A stretch of 64,000 nucleotides of DNA from Hymenobacter nivis. GTDB lineage: Bacteria; Bacteroidota; Bacteroidia; Cytophagales; Hymenobacteraceae. Below, one piece after another: positions 44,159 to 52,783 of the stretch; within the stretch, counting starts at the first letter, position 1; each line of letters begins with the position of its first letter. Made by a program: the position numbers and the translations under genes. The notes beneath the pieces are model-generated. The model made no database searches and was not told the origin of the DNA. It saw nothing but the letters and a program-made list of their open reading frames with translations. The stretch covers positions 558,001-622,000 of the forward strand of contig NZ_RCYZ01000001.1 of the NCBI RefSeq assembly GCF_006439025.1, read 5' to 3'.

Positions 44159-44213
44159 CCACGTCTGCGCCGGGTGGGCGGGGGCCCTGGGGCCCTAAAA
44201 CAGGGCCCCGGGG

Positions 44214-45209
44214 CTACAAACCGGCTTCCTGCGCTTCTTCCAGCAGCCGCTGTTTCTCAATTGGCACTACTCCCACTTGCTCGCACACGAGCCCGCCGCC
44301 CAAGTTGGCCAGCGCGGCCAGAAACGGCGCCGGCTGCCCCAGCGCCACGCACAGCGCGGCAATGCTGATAACCGTATCGCCGGCCCCCGACACGTCGGAA
44401 ATCGTGCGCAGGTGGGCCGGCAGGTAAGTTTTCTCATTGGCTTGCTGGGCAAATACGCCGTGCTCGGAAAGCGTGACCAGCACAATTTCGGGCTGCAATT
44501 CGGCGCGCAGCCGGGCCACGCCGGTTTCGAAGCCCGGACGGTCGGTGGCGGGGTCGCCAAACTCCAGCTTGAGGCCTTCGCGCAGTTCCTTCAGGTTGGG
44601 CTTGAACAAGGTGCAGCCGCGGTAAGCCAGGAAGTTCTTCTTCTTAGGGTCCACCACCGTCGGGATGCCCCGCTCCCGGGCCCGCGCAATGCAGGTGGCG
44701 ATGATTTCCTCGCGCAGCACGCCCTTGTCGTAGTCCTCAAACACTACCACGTCGGCCTGGGCCAGCAGCGCGTCGTAGGCCTCCAGCAGCTGCGCCGTTT
44801 CGTCGGCGTTGAGGTCAGTTTCCACCTCCGAATCGATGCGCAGCAGCTGCTGGCCCTGGGCCAAAATGCGCTGCTTGACGGTAGTGGGCCGGTGCGGGCT
44901 GCGGATGAGCCCCTCGGTGGGCAGGCCGCACTGGCGCAGCAGTTCCAGCAGCTGGTCGCCGCCGGCATCGTCGCCAATCACGGCGCAGAGCAGCGGCGTG
45001 GCCCCCAGGGCCTGCACGTTCAGGGCCACGTTGGCGGCCCCACCGAGGCGGTTTTCGGTACGGGCCACGTGCACCACCGGCACGGGGGCCTCGGGCGAGA
45101 GGCGCGTGGCGCGGCCCCACACATAGGCGTCCACCATCACGTCGCCCACGATGAGGACGCGCAGGCGGTTGAAATTGGCAAAGAGCTGGGAGAGCGTATC
45201 GGCAGGCAT
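44214..45209 (-). CDS. rfaE1: D-glycero-beta-D-manno-heptose-7-phosphate kinase (PfkB family)
   Basis: A 331-residue carbohydrate kinase. VLIVGDVMVDAYVWGRATRL and ENRLGGAANVALNVQALGA are the N-terminal PfkB signatures, and the catalytic Asp is in SDVSGAGDTVISIAAL. It matches the kinase half of HldE/RfaE, without the nucleotidyltransferase half. It makes heptose 1,7-bisphosphate for lipopolysaccharide or other heptose-containing glycans. Start ATG 45207-45209. A -7 box (TACCTTTG on the minus strand at 45232-45239) is about 22 nt upstream. Confidence 0.9.
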   Translation of the reverse strand: MPADTLSQLFANFNRLRVLIVGDVMVDAYVWGRATRLSPEAPVPVVHVARTENRLGGAANVALNVQALGATPLLCAVIGDDAGGDQLLELLRQCGLPTEGLIRSPHRPTTVKQRILAQGQQLLRIDSEVETDLNADETAQLLEAYDALLAQADVVVFEDYDKGVLREEIIATCIARARERGIPTVVDPKKKNFLAYRGCTLFKPNLKELREGLKLEFGDPATDRPGFETGVARLRAELQPEIVLVTLSEHGVFAQQANEKTYLPAHLRTISDVSGAGDTVISIAALCVALGQPAPFLAALANLGGGLVCEQVGVVPIEKQRLLEEAQEAGL

Positions 45210-45231
45210 TGCGGCAAGGATAATAGGGCCC

Positions 45232-45239
45232 CAAAGGTA
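45232..45239 (-). promoter_or_regulatory. -7 promoter box of heptose kinase gene
   Basis: TACCTTTG on the minus strand, matching TAnnTTTG. It leaves a leader of roughly 15-20 nt before the ATG. No TTG at the normal -33 position. Confidence 0.5.
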
Positions 45240-45317
45240 AAGGCCCGCGGCAGGAGCGCGCCGGGGCGCACCGCTGCCACGGGCCTTGCACTTAAGCTGC
45301 ATTCACTAATCATCAGC

Positions 45318-45424
45318 AAAAATGTAGCGCGGACTTTGTGGTCCACGGCTCTGAACAGTAGCTGCACGATTAATCGGCAGGACGAAGCGAGAGCCGCGGA
45401 CTATAAAGTCCGCGTTACATTTTT
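45318..45424. repeat. Imperfect inverted repeat, about 35-nt arms
   Basis: Left arm AAAAATGTAGCGCGGACTTT (45318 on) to GGCTCT at 45352; right arm AGAGCCGCGGACTATAAAGT (45390 on) to ATTTTT at 45424. About five mismatches. It separates the heptose kinase from the aminotransferase gene, both on the minus strand. Confidence 0.8.
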
Positions 45425-45436
45425 ACGCTACAAAAA

Positions 45437-46651
45437 CTACAATTTGGCCAGGCTCTTCTTAATGCGCTGGAAGGCTTCCACCAGCTTGTCGTCGGCGGCG
45501 GCGGTGCTGAAGCGCATGCACTGCGGGGCCCCAAAGGCCTCGCCCGACACGGCGGCCACGTGGGCGTCGCTGAGCAGATAGAGAGCCAAATCGGCCGAAT
45601 CTTTGATAACCTGGCCCTCGGCCGTGGTGCGCCCGAAGAACGCCGACACGTCGGGGAATACGTAGAACGCGCCGCTCGGCGTGGGCGTCACCATCCCGGG
45701 GATGTCCTTGGCAATGTCCAATACCAGGTCGCGGCGGCGGTGGTAGGCCGTTACCATCTCGTCGGCGCTGGCGTGGCCCCCGAGCAGGGCGGCGGTGCCG
45801 GCCTTCTGGGCGATGGAGCAGGTGCCGGACGTGATTTGGCCCTGGAGCTTGTCGCAGGCCGAAGCAACGTCGGCGCGGGCGGCCAGGTAGCCCAGGCGCC
45901 AGCCGGTCATGGCGTAGCCCTTCGAAAAGCCATTGACGGTGATTACCTGGTCTTTAACCTCGGGGAAACGGGCCAGGCTGTAGTGCTCGCCCACGAAGTT
46001 GATGTACTCGTAAATCTCATCGGCCAGGGCAAACACCTGCGGGTGGCGAGCCAGCACGGCGGCCATTTCGCCCAGCTCCTCCTGGCTGAACACCGAGCCC
46101 GTGGGGTTGCAGGGCGAAGAGTACATGATGAGCTTGGTGCGCGGCGTGATGGCGGCTTCGAGCTGCGCGGCGGTGGCCTTGTAGTCGTTTTCGAGGGTGC
46201 CCACCAGCGGCACGGGCACGCCCTCGGCCAGCTTCACCATTTCCTCGTAGCTCACCCAGTAGGGCGAGTAGATGATGACCTCGTCGCCGGGGTTCACCAG
46301 ACTAAGGATGGCGTTGGCCAGGGCCTGCTTGGCGCCAGTGCTCACCACAATATTGGCGGGTAAGTAATCTAAGTCATTCTCTTTCTTGAGCTTGGCGCAG
46401 ATGGCCTGGCGCAGTTCCAACGTGCCGGGCACCGGCGTGTAGAACGTAAAGCCGTCGTCGACGGCCTTTTTGGCGGCGTCTTTGATGTACTGAGGCGTCT
46501 GAAAATCGGGCTCGCCGAAACTCAGGCTGATGACGTCGACGCCCTGCGCGGCCAGCTCGCGGGCTTTTTTGGCCATGGCAATGGTCGCCGATTCGGTCAT
46601 CGCCAGCAGGCGGTTGGAGAGCGGCGACGCGGGGGCAAGTACTTCGGGCAT
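45437..46651 (-). CDS. Pyridoxal-phosphate aminotransferase (aspartate aminotransferase type)
   Basis: A 404-residue class I aminotransferase. Motifs: VISLSFGEPDFQTPQYIKDA, FTFYTPVPG, SPCNPTGSVFSQEEL, ADEIYEYINF, and the PLP Lys in TVNGFSKGYAMTGWRLGYL. The C-terminal Arg that binds the carboxylate is in CMRFS. It transfers amino groups between aspartate and 2-oxoglutarate, probably. The ATG at 46649-46651 leaves a 20-nt leader from the -7 box at 46678; an earlier ATG at 46675 would be leaderless. Confidence 0.92.
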   Translation of the reverse strand: MPEVLAPASPLSNRLLAMTESATIAMAKKARELAAQGVDVISLSFGEPDFQTPQYIKDAAKKAVDDGFTFYTPVPGTLELRQAICAKLKKENDLDYLPANIVVSTGAKQALANAILSLVNPGDEVIIYSPYWVSYEEMVKLAEGVPVPLVGTLENDYKATAAQLEAAITPRTKLIMYSSPCNPTGSVFSQEELGEMAAVLARHPQVFALADEIYEYINFVGEHYSLARFPEVKDQVITVNGFSKGYAMTGWRLGYLAARADVASACDKLQGQITSGTCSIAQKAGTAALLGGHASADEMVTAYHRRRDLVLDIAKDIPGMVTPTPSGAFYVFPDVSAFFGRTTAEGQVIKDSADLALYLLSDAHVAAVSGEAFGAPQCMRFSTAAADDKLVEAFQRIKKSLAKL

Positions 46652-46677
46652 AGCGGACAGCGGAAAAAGTTGCATTG

Positions 46678-46685
46678 CAAAGGTA
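46678..46685 (-). promoter_or_regulatory. -7 promoter box of aminotransferase gene
   Basis: TACCTTTG on the minus strand. A TTG with 15-bp spacing exists upstream (46701-46703), which is shorter than usual. The predicted start of transcription is near 46672. Confidence 0.5.
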
Positions 46686-46716
46686 TTGGCTGGGCTTAGC
46701 CAAACCGCGCGCCGTT

Positions 46717-48741
46717 TTATTTTTCCGCCGCCGGGGGCCCCAGGGCCTGCCCCAGCCGCCGCCAGCAGCGCCACAAAACGCCCAAATCCTGTCCTGGGGC
46801 GTAGTTTTTGGCGTACAGCAACTCTAGTTGGCGCTTAGCCCCCACCCCGAGCGGCCCACCGGCGGCGTCGGCGGGCGAGAGCACGGCGGGGCGCGCTTGG
46901 GCCGGGCCGGGCGTGTGGCGCAGGCCCACCCAGGTGGCGCGGCCCCGCAGCACGGCCACCGCATTATGCATAAAGCCTTGCCGATCAGCCTGAAACCACA
47001 CGAGCAGGGGCCCCAGCAGCAGCAGGGCGGCGGCGCTCAGCGCGTCGAGCAGGCGCTTGGCACGGGCGGGGCCCGGCTGGTGCAGGTTCAGGGCGCTGTG
47101 CAGGGCGTAGTAGTTGCCGGGCGCGTCTTTGCGGCTGCTGCCGATAATGTAGGCGCTGGCTTCGGGCAGGATTTTGTAAGCCACCGGCGGCGTGGCGGGC
47201 AGCGCCAACATTAGGCCGATAATCTGGCTGGCGGGCAGGTCGCGGCCGCAAAAAATCAGCTCGTCGAGCGCGTACAGGCGCACCAAAGCGGGCAATTGGC
47301 GCAGCTCGCCCAGGGCCTCGGCCGGCGCGGGTGGGGCCCCGGGCAGCGGCGCAGCGGCGGCCAGCCCGCCGCCCGCCGGGGGCCCCACCGCCACGTAGCC
47401 AACGACGCGGGCCGGCACGGCGGCGGCTTCGAGCAGCTGGCGCACGCGCTGGCTTTCGGCCGCCGAGCCCACAATGGCAATGTTTTTGGGGCGGGGCTCG
47501 CCCAGGCGCAAGTTGTGGTACTTTGCGAAGTGCGTGGCCACCTGCCGCGCCACCAGCGCCACCAGCGCCCAGGCCCCGCCCAACACAATGAGGGCCTTGG
47601 AAAACCGCCAGGCATCGAGAAAATTCGACGCCGCCGAAATCAGCACCGTGCCCACCAGGATGCCCCGCGCCAGGGGCCCTAGCTTGAGGGGGCGGCTGTA
47701 GCCGCCGCTCAGGTAGGCCGAGGCCAGCCACACGGCTACGTAGCCCGGCACCGCCACCCGCATAAACTGCGGCGGATAGGGCCCCGGCGGCACTTTCTGG
47801 TGGGCCTCCCAGTACGTTTTCAGCAAGAAGATGCCGCCGTACACCAAGCCGGCGTCGAGCAGTACCGGCGCGGCACGGCGCACGAATCGCTCCGCAATGG
47901 CCGCGCCCGCCCGCAGCCAGATGGCGGTGTTGATGAGCAGCGACACCACCCCAGCGGGGCCCGGGGCGAAGTGCTTGCGGGCAAAAATCACCATCGCCCG
48001 GTAAAACACCAGCACGTAGTTCACGCTCGTACGCCGGGTACTTTCGCCCTTGTAGTGAATGATACGGGCCCCGGGGAAATAGTAATTTTTCCAGCCGCCC
48101 AGCGTGAGCCGGTACGAAAGGTCAATGTCCTCGCCGTACATGAAGTAGTCTTCGTCGAGCAGGCCCACCTGGGCCAGGGCCGTGCGGCGCAGCAGCATAA
48201 ACGCCCCGCTGAGTACGTCGACTTCGTGGGTTTGGTTCTTGTCCAGATACCCCAAATGGTAGCGGCCGAAGATGCGCGAATTGGGCAGCAGGCGGCTCAG
48301 GCCCAGCATTTTGCAGAGAGCCACGGCGGGCGTGGGCAGGCCACGCTTGCTCTCGGGTAGGTAGTGGCCCTGGCCGTCGAGCATGTGCACGCCCAGGCCC
48401 CCACCGGCGGGGTGCGCGTCCAGAAAGTCGCAGCAGGCCCGGAAGGTATCTTCCTCCACCACGGTATCGGGGTTGAGCAGCAGCTGGTACTGGCCGGTGG
48501 CGCGGCGCAGGGCCTGGTTGTTGGCTTTGGCAAAGCCCGGGTTGTGCTTGTTTTCAATGAGGACGACCTCCGGAAACCGGGCCCGCACCATCGCCACCGA
48601 GTGGTCGGCCGAGTTGTTGTCCACCACAAATACCTCCACCGGGGCCCCCAGCTTTTCGGCCGCCCGCCGCACCGACAGCAGCGCCTGCTCGAGAAAGTAG
48701 CTGACGTTGTAGCTGACGACGACGACGGAGAGTTTGACCAC
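46717..48741 (-). CDS. Fusion of GT2 glycosyltransferase and membrane sugar-transferase-like module
   Basis: A 674-residue protein. Residues 1-250: GT2 rhamnosyltransferase-like domain (LSVVVVSYNVSYFLEQALLS, VFVVDNNSADHS, LLLNPDTVVEEDTF, FMYGEDIDLSYRLTLGG). Residues 250-430: four to five membrane helices. Residues 430-550: a Rossmann-like segment (IAIVGSAAESQRVRQLL; LDELIFCGRDLPASQIIGLM). The C-terminal part (about 575-674) resembles the end of an undecaprenyl-phosphate sugar transferase (WVGLRHTPGPA). Starts at GTG 48739-48741. Exopolysaccharide or O-antigen assembly is likely. Confidence 0.82.
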   Translation of the reverse strand: MVKLSVVVVSYNVSYFLEQALLSVRRAAEKLGAPVEVFVVDNNSADHSVAMVRARFPEVVLIENKHNPGFAKANNQALRRATGQYQLLLNPDTVVEEDTFRACCDFLDAHPAGGGLGVHMLDGQGHYLPESKRGLPTPAVALCKMLGLSRLLPNSRIFGRYHLGYLDKNQTHEVDVLSGAFMLLRRTALAQVGLLDEDYFMYGEDIDLSYRLTLGGWKNYYFPGARIIHYKGESTRRTSVNYVLVFYRAMVIFARKHFAPGPAGVVSLLINTAIWLRAGAAIAERFVRRAAPVLLDAGLVYGGIFLLKTYWEAHQKVPPGPYPPQFMRVAVPGYVAVWLASAYLSGGYSRPLKLGPLARGILVGTVLISAASNFLDAWRFSKALIVLGGAWALVALVARQVATHFAKYHNLRLGEPRPKNIAIVGSAAESQRVRQLLEAAAVPARVVGYVAVGPPAGGGLAAAAPLPGAPPAPAEALGELRQLPALVRLYALDELIFCGRDLPASQIIGLMLALPATPPVAYKILPEASAYIIGSSRKDAPGNYYALHSALNLHQPGPARAKRLLDALSAAALLLLGPLLVWFQADRQGFMHNAVAVLRGRATWVGLRHTPGPAQARPAVLSPADAAGGPLGVGAKRQLELLYAKNYAPGQDLGVLWRCWRRLGQALGPPAAEK

Positions 48742-48800
48742 GGCAGGCGAAATTAGGGCGCGCCGGCCGCCGGCCGCACCGGCCCTGGCGCGGCCCCAAC

Positions 48801-48837
48801 AAAAAGCCCCGCCGCCAAACCGGCCGCGGGGCTTTTT
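48801..48837. terminator. Two-way intrinsic terminator
   Basis: AAAAAGCCCCGC (48801-48812) and GCGGGGCTTTTT (48826-48837) pair exactly. A and T runs lie on both sides, so it may end transcripts in either direction. Located between the GT2 fusion and recR, both on minus strand. Confidence 0.85.
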
Positions 48838-48864
48838 CCGAAAGTTTTCAGTCGGCCCGGGGCC

Positions 48865-49479
48865 CTAGCTCACCTGCCGCTGGCGGTCGACGATGCTGCG
48901 GCCGAGGGTGATTTCGTCGGCGTATTCCAGCTCGCCGCCCATTGGAATGCCGCGGGCGATGGTGCTAATGTGCACGCTGGGCAGGTCGCGCAGGCGGCGC
49001 GAGAGGTAAAACGCGGTGGTGTCGCCCTCCATGGTGGGGCTGATGGCGAGGATGACTTCGCGCACGTCCGAGCCTTCGGCCGCCGCCCGCTCCACCAGCG
49101 AGTCGATGTGCAGGTCGGTGGGCCCCACGCCCTCGATGGGCGAGATGACGCCGCCCAGCACGTGGTACACGCCGCGGTACTGGCCCGTGTTTTCGATGGC
49201 TATGACGTCGCGCACGTCGGCCACCACGCACACTTGGGCGTGGTCGCGCAGCGGGTTGGCGCAAATGCTGCACTCCTCGGCGTCGGAAATGCTGTGGCAG
49301 GTGCGGCAGTAAGTAATTTCAAAGCGCATTTTAGCCAGCGCCTCGGCCAGCGAGGCCGTGGTGTCGGTGCCAGCCTTTAGCAAGTGCAGGGCCAGGCGCA
49401 GGGCCGTTTTCTTGCCAATACCGGGCAGGCGGGCTAGCTCGCCCACGGCGTTTTCAATCAGCTTGGAAGGGAAATCCAT
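48865..49479 (-). CDS. recR: Recombination protein RecR
   Basis: A 204-residue protein of normal size: helix-hairpin-helix LARLPGIGKKTALRLALHLL, a four-Cys zinc finger CRTCHSISDAEECSIC, and the Toprim region VCVVADVRDVIAIENTGQYR. Works in RecFOR loading of RecA during gap repair. Start ATG 49477-49479. Confidence 0.96.
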   Translation of the reverse strand: MDFPSKLIENAVGELARLPGIGKKTALRLALHLLKAGTDTTASLAEALAKMRFEITYCRTCHSISDAEECSICANPLRDHAQVCVVADVRDVIAIENTGQYRGVYHVLGGVISPIEGVGPTDLHIDSLVERAAAEGSDVREVILAISPTMEGDTTAFYLSRRLRDLPSVHISTIARGIPMGGELEYADEITLGRSIVDRQRQVS

Positions 49480-49488
49480 TTAGTAGGT

Positions 49489-49587
49489 AGCTGTTAGCTT
49501 ATAGCTGTTGGCTGTTAGCTTTTTAGCCGGGCTTATTCATTCGATTCGAACGAAAAGCCAACCGCTAATGGCTACAAGCTAACAGCT
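49489..49587. repeat. Inverted repeat of AGCTGTTAGCTT
   Basis: AGCTGTTAGCTT (49489-49500) and AAGCTAACAGCT (49576-49587) are exact reverse complements. Extra copies of GCTGTT and TAGC lie inside. It fills the gap between recR and clpS. Confidence 0.72.
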
Positions 49588-49590
49588 CAA

Positions 49591-49872
49591 TCAGGAGATA
49601 TCCGCCGAGATGCCCCGGTCGTGGATGGCCGTGCACAGGGGCTCCAGCTCCTCGTACGAGCCGTTTTTAACGCTGCACTTGCCTTTGTAGTGGATGAGCA
49701 GCGTGCACTGCTCGGCCTGCTCGGGCTGGTGCTGGCACACGTCAATCAGGGTTTTTGTGACGTGGGCGAAGGTGTTCACCTCGTCGTTGTACACCACAAG
49801 GCTGCGCGGCTCGACGGTTTCTTCAAGCAGCAATACGTCCTCATCGAACTCAATTTGGGGGCGGGTCGTCAT
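49591..49872 (-). CDS. clpS: ATP-dependent Clp protease adaptor ClpS
   Basis: A 93-residue adaptor: YNDEVNTFAHVTKTLIDVCQ (N-degron pocket N-D-x-x-N-T-F) and HYKGKCSVKNGSYEELEPLC. It delivers N-degron substrates to ClpAP. Start ATG 49870-49872. Confidence 0.94.
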   Translation of the reverse strand: MTTRPQIEFDEDVLLLEETVEPRSLVVYNDEVNTFAHVTKTLIDVCQHQPEQAEQCTLLIHYKGKCSVKNGSYEELEPLCTAIHDRGISADIS

Positions 49873-50082
49873 GGGGCAAATTTACGGCGGCGGCACCGGG
49901 TTGGCGGCATGTGTAAACGCCCAGGCCCCACAAATCGTTTCGGGAAATGAGCCCCCGGGACGCGGGGCCGGCGTAATTTTCGGCGGCCAAGGGCCCTGCC
50001 CCGCCGGCGGCCCGCCAACTGGGGCGCAATGGGGCCCTGGGGCCCCGCCGGCACCTTGTTCACCGCTTCCTTTTTTTTGCCC

Positions 50083-50640
50083 ATGCCCGTTCCCGCGCCC
50101 GAATTCAAAAAAGCCATCAAGCGCCTCGGCGAAGCCGAAAAGGAAGCCCTGCTGCTGCGCGCCGTGCGCCGCGACGCCGAGCTGTACGAAACCTTCCGCT
50201 TCGAGCTGCTGGCCGACGTGTCGCTGGCCCAGATCCAGGAGGAAACGGCCGACCGCATCCACGAATTGTTCAACCTGGCCGTGAGCGGGCGCCTGCTCAA
50301 CCGCAGCCTCGTGAAGGCCCTGCGCGCCAGCGTGCAGGAAGCCGCCCGGGCCCGGCGCATCACCAAAAGCAAGCAGCTCGAAATTGACCTGCTGGCCTAC
50401 ACCCTGCGCCTGTGCCTCGACCATTACTCGGGCCAGTTCGATAGCGTGTACGACGGCTTTTATAAGGCTGTGGCGCGGCTGGCAGCCCGCCTGCCAGCCC
50501 TAATTCTGAAGCACCTGCACGAAGATTTATGGGTCGAATACAAGCCCGATTTAGATGATGTTCTGAAGGACTTGCACCGCCGCAAGAAAAGCGCGAACCT
50601 GACCTTCGAGCTGCCCCGGGAATTGGTTGTTCCGCAGTAG
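50083..50640 (+). CDS. Hypothetical helical protein, about 185 residues
   Basis: A 185-residue soluble, mainly alpha-helical protein (LGEAEKEALLLRAVRRDAEL YETF; DRIHELFNLAVSGRLLNR; LPALILKHLHEDLWVEYKPD). No signal peptide or membrane segment. I do not recognise a family. The ATG at 50083 has a clear start after T-rich leader DNA. Stands alone before a lipoprotein gene at 50677. Confidence 0.75.
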   Translation: MPVPAPEFKKAIKRLGEAEKEALLLRAVRRDAELYETFRFELLADVSLAQIQEETADRIHELFNLAVSGRLLNRSLVKALRASVQEAARARRITKSKQLEIDLLAYTLRLCLDHYSGQFDSVYDGFYKAVARLAARLPALILKHLHEDLWVEYKPDLDDVLKDLHRRKKSANLTFELPRELVVPQ

Positions 50641-50676
50641 CTTGCGCCACATTCATCTTCCTTTCACCCTATTTAT

Positions 50677-51387
50677 ATGCTAAAACGCTACCCTTCTTTT
50701 TGCGCGGGCTTAAGCTTGCTCGCGCTGGCTACCGGCTGTGCCGGCTCGTACACCTCCATCCGGCCCGACCGCATCGCCACTTACCAAGCCTCGGCCGCTA
50801 ATGCGCCCGTCGAGTTTGGCTACCAGTACGACGTGCTGCGGCTGCACGGCAACAAAAAGTATGTTAAAAAAGAAGCCAAGCGCGGCTACCACGTAACTGC
50901 GGTGCGCGTAACCAACAATTCGGGCCGGGAGTTGAACTTCTCGCGCGACCTGAACCTGCTGTACGGCGACCGGCCCGTTATGCCCGTGGGCGGTACCGCG
51001 GCGGCCCAAGACATGAAGCAGGGCGTGGCCGTCTACCTGCTGTACCTGCTGCTCAACTTCAACGTGGGCGGCACGGTGGACGCCCGCACGGGGGCCACCA
51101 GCGGGGGCACTTTCATTCCCACGGGGCCCTTCATTGCCGGCGGCAACATGCTGGGAGCCAGCCAGGCCAACAAAAACATGCGCCAGGAATTTGAGGAGTT
51201 CGACCTTACCAACCGTATCATCAAGCCCGGCGAAACCGTGTACGGCATCATGAGCCTGCGCGAAACCTCGGTGGCCCCCATGCGACTCGAGCTGCGCCCC
51301 GGCACCGAATCGACCTACGTGCCGGCCGCCGCGCCGGTGGTGCTGCCGGCCCCTCCACCCGCGGCCTCGCCCCGGCGCGACGACTAG
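50677..51387 (+). CDS. Lipoprotein of unknown function
   Basis: A 236-residue protein with lipobox LATGC (Cys at about 21). Beta-rich body: FGYQYDVLRLHGNKKYVKKE, TAVRVTNNSGRELNFSRDLN, a glycine/threonine-rich central stretch (GGTVDARTGATSGGTF), and a Pro/Ala-rich C-terminus. No known domain recognised. A strong terminator follows. Confidence 0.8.
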   Translation: MLKRYPSFCAGLSLLALATGCAGSYTSIRPDRIATYQASAANAPVEFGYQYDVLRLHGNKKYVKKEAKRGYHVTAVRVTNNSGRELNFSRDLNLLYGDRPVMPVGGTAAAQDMKQGVAVYLLYLLLNFNVGGTVDARTGATSGGTFIPTGPFIAGGNMLGASQANKNMRQEFEEFDLTNRIIKPGETVYGIMSLRETSVAPMRLELRPGTESTYVPAAAPVVLPAPPPAASPRRDD

Positions 51388-51426
51388 CGTGCGCACCGCT
51401 ACGCTAGCCAGCATTTACCAAAAAAG

Positions 51427-51461
51427 AGGGGCCCCACCAATTGCTTGGTGGGGCCCCTTTT
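51427..51461. terminator. Two-way intrinsic terminator
   Basis: AGGGGCCCCACCAA (51427-51440) pairs with TTGGTGGGGCCCCT (51445-51458), with A and T runs. Between the lipoprotein gene and the convergent YceI gene. Confidence 0.88.
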
Positions 51462-51480
51462 AACTAAACACGAGCAATAA

Positions 51481-52089
51481 TTATTGCTTGGCAACCACGT
51501 TGAAATCCAGCGTAAAGTCATCGTTGATGGCTTTGTCGCCGATGCTGTCAAAGAACGACTTCGAGCCGTACTTCAGGCCAAACTTGGTGCGGTCGATGGT
51601 CATTTTGCCGCTGGCGGCAGCCACCCCGTTCTTCACGCCCACTTTGGCGGGGAACGTGAGGCGGTTGGTTACGCCCTTGATCATCATGTCGCCCACGATG
51701 GTGGCGTTATCGGCGGTGGCAGCAGCCCCTTTGATGGGGGTGATGCTCACGATTTTAAACGTAGAAACGGGGTTTTTAGCGGCGTCGAAGAAATCCTCGC
51801 TGCTCATGTGGCCCACAAACTTGGTCTGTGTGTCAGCGTCTTTAATATCGGTGGCCTTGATGGTCTTCATATCCACGGTGGTGGTGCCGCCCACTACCAT
51901 GTTGTTTTTCACCAGCAAATCGCCGCCGGTAAACTGGATGGTGCCGTTGTGACCGTGGGTCACGGCTTTGCCTTCCCAGCCCAGGGTGCTCAGCTGGGGC
52001 TGGAGCTTGTAGGCGGTTTGGGCTTGCGCAGCGGGAGCGGCTACGAGGCCAGCAAAGGCCAGCAGGGCGGGAAACAGAATTTTTTTCAT
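51481..52089 (-). CDS. YceI-family periplasmic protein
   Basis: A 202-residue protein: signal peptide KKILFPALLAFAGLVAAPAA QAQ, then the YceI lipocalin-like fold (LSTLGWEGKAVTHGHNGTIQ F; GHMSSEDFFDAAKNPVSTFK I; TIDRTKFGLKYGSKSF). Such proteins bind isoprenoid-like lipids. Start ATG 52087-52089. It follows marR by 76 bp in the same direction. Confidence 0.92.
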   Translation of the reverse strand: MKKILFPALLAFAGLVAAPAAQAQTAYKLQPQLSTLGWEGKAVTHGHNGTIQFTGGDLLVKNNMVVGGTTTVDMKTIKATDIKDADTQTKFVGHMSSEDFFDAAKNPVSTFKIVSITPIKGAAATADNATIVGDMMIKGVTNRLTFPAKVGVKNGVAAASGKMTIDRTKFGLKYGSKSFFDSIGDKAINDDFTLDFNVVAKQ

Positions 52090-52165
52090 GGTTGAAAAAA
52101 GGTAAAAGAAAAAGGGGAAAAAGGCAAAAGAGGGCCCCGGGATGGGGCATTGAAAAGCAAATTTG

Positions 52166-52627
52166 TTAATCCGACGCCCGCATTTTATCGAGCAAATCGT
52201 TGAGCTGCTGCAACTCGGCTTCGGAGAAGCGGCCCATGCCCAGGCGCATGGGCTCCAGCACGTCTTCGGTTTCGAGGCGCGTGAGCAGCGCCAGGCCCGC
52301 ATCGGTGATGCGGATGTCGACGGCGCGGCGGTTGGCGGGGCACACGGTGCGCGTCACCAGTTGCTTCTCCTCGAGCCGGTCCACGATGCGCGAGGCGTTG
52401 CTGGTTTTGTCCAGCATCCGGTCGATGAGCAGGGCCACGGTGGCCGGCCGCGGGTGTTGGCCGCGCAAAATGCGCAGCAAGTTGAACTGCGGCAGCGTGA
52501 GGCCGAAGGGCTTGAAAGCCCCCGCCTGCCGCACCGCTAGCCAACCGGCGGTGTAGGTGAGGTTGATGATGGCCTTTTCGTAGGCGTTGCGGAACACAGG
52601 TTGCTTGATTTCGTCTTCGATGCGCAT
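52166..52627 (-). CDS. MarR-family transcriptional regulator
   Basis: A 153-residue winged-helix regulator: FGLTLPQFNLLRILRGQHPR, RMLDKTSNASRIVDRLEEKQ LVTR (recognition helix and wing) and CPANRRAVDIRITDAG. A MarR/YceI pair is a common unit in Bacteroidota. Tandem dyads directly upstream suggest autoregulation. Start ATG 52625-52627. Confidence 0.92.
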   Translation of the reverse strand: MRIEDEIKQPVFRNAYEKAIINLTYTAGWLAVRQAGAFKPFGLTLPQFNLLRILRGQHPRPATVALLIDRMLDKTSNASRIVDRLEEKQLVTRTVCPANRRAVDIRITDAGLALLTRLETEDVLEPMRLGMGRFSEAELQQLNDLLDKMRASD

Positions 52628-52656
52628 AGATTATCTGCGATTGACAGTGCAAATAT

Positions 52657-52685
52657 AATGTACGTACATTTAATGTTGCAACATT
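52657..52685. promoter_or_regulatory. Tandem MarR operators
   Basis: Two perfect 14-bp palindromes: AATGTACGTACATT (52657-52670) and AATGTTGCAACATT (52672-52685). Both are AATGT-N4-ACATT, with centres 15 bp apart. They lie 30 bp upstream of the marR start, in the position of its promoter. Confidence 0.82.
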
Positions 52686-52783
52686 GTTCCGCGTAATTTT
52701 CCTTTATTTTCTTCGAGCCGCCCACGGCTGGGTCCCCAAAAACCCGTAATGGAGCGTAATTATACCTAAATCGCTAGTTTTAT

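Noticed and set aside
44277..45581. A 434-codon plus-strand frame across the heptose kinase gene
   Set aside because: No recognisable motif, and it runs through the inverted repeat at 45318. It is a shadow of the kinase.
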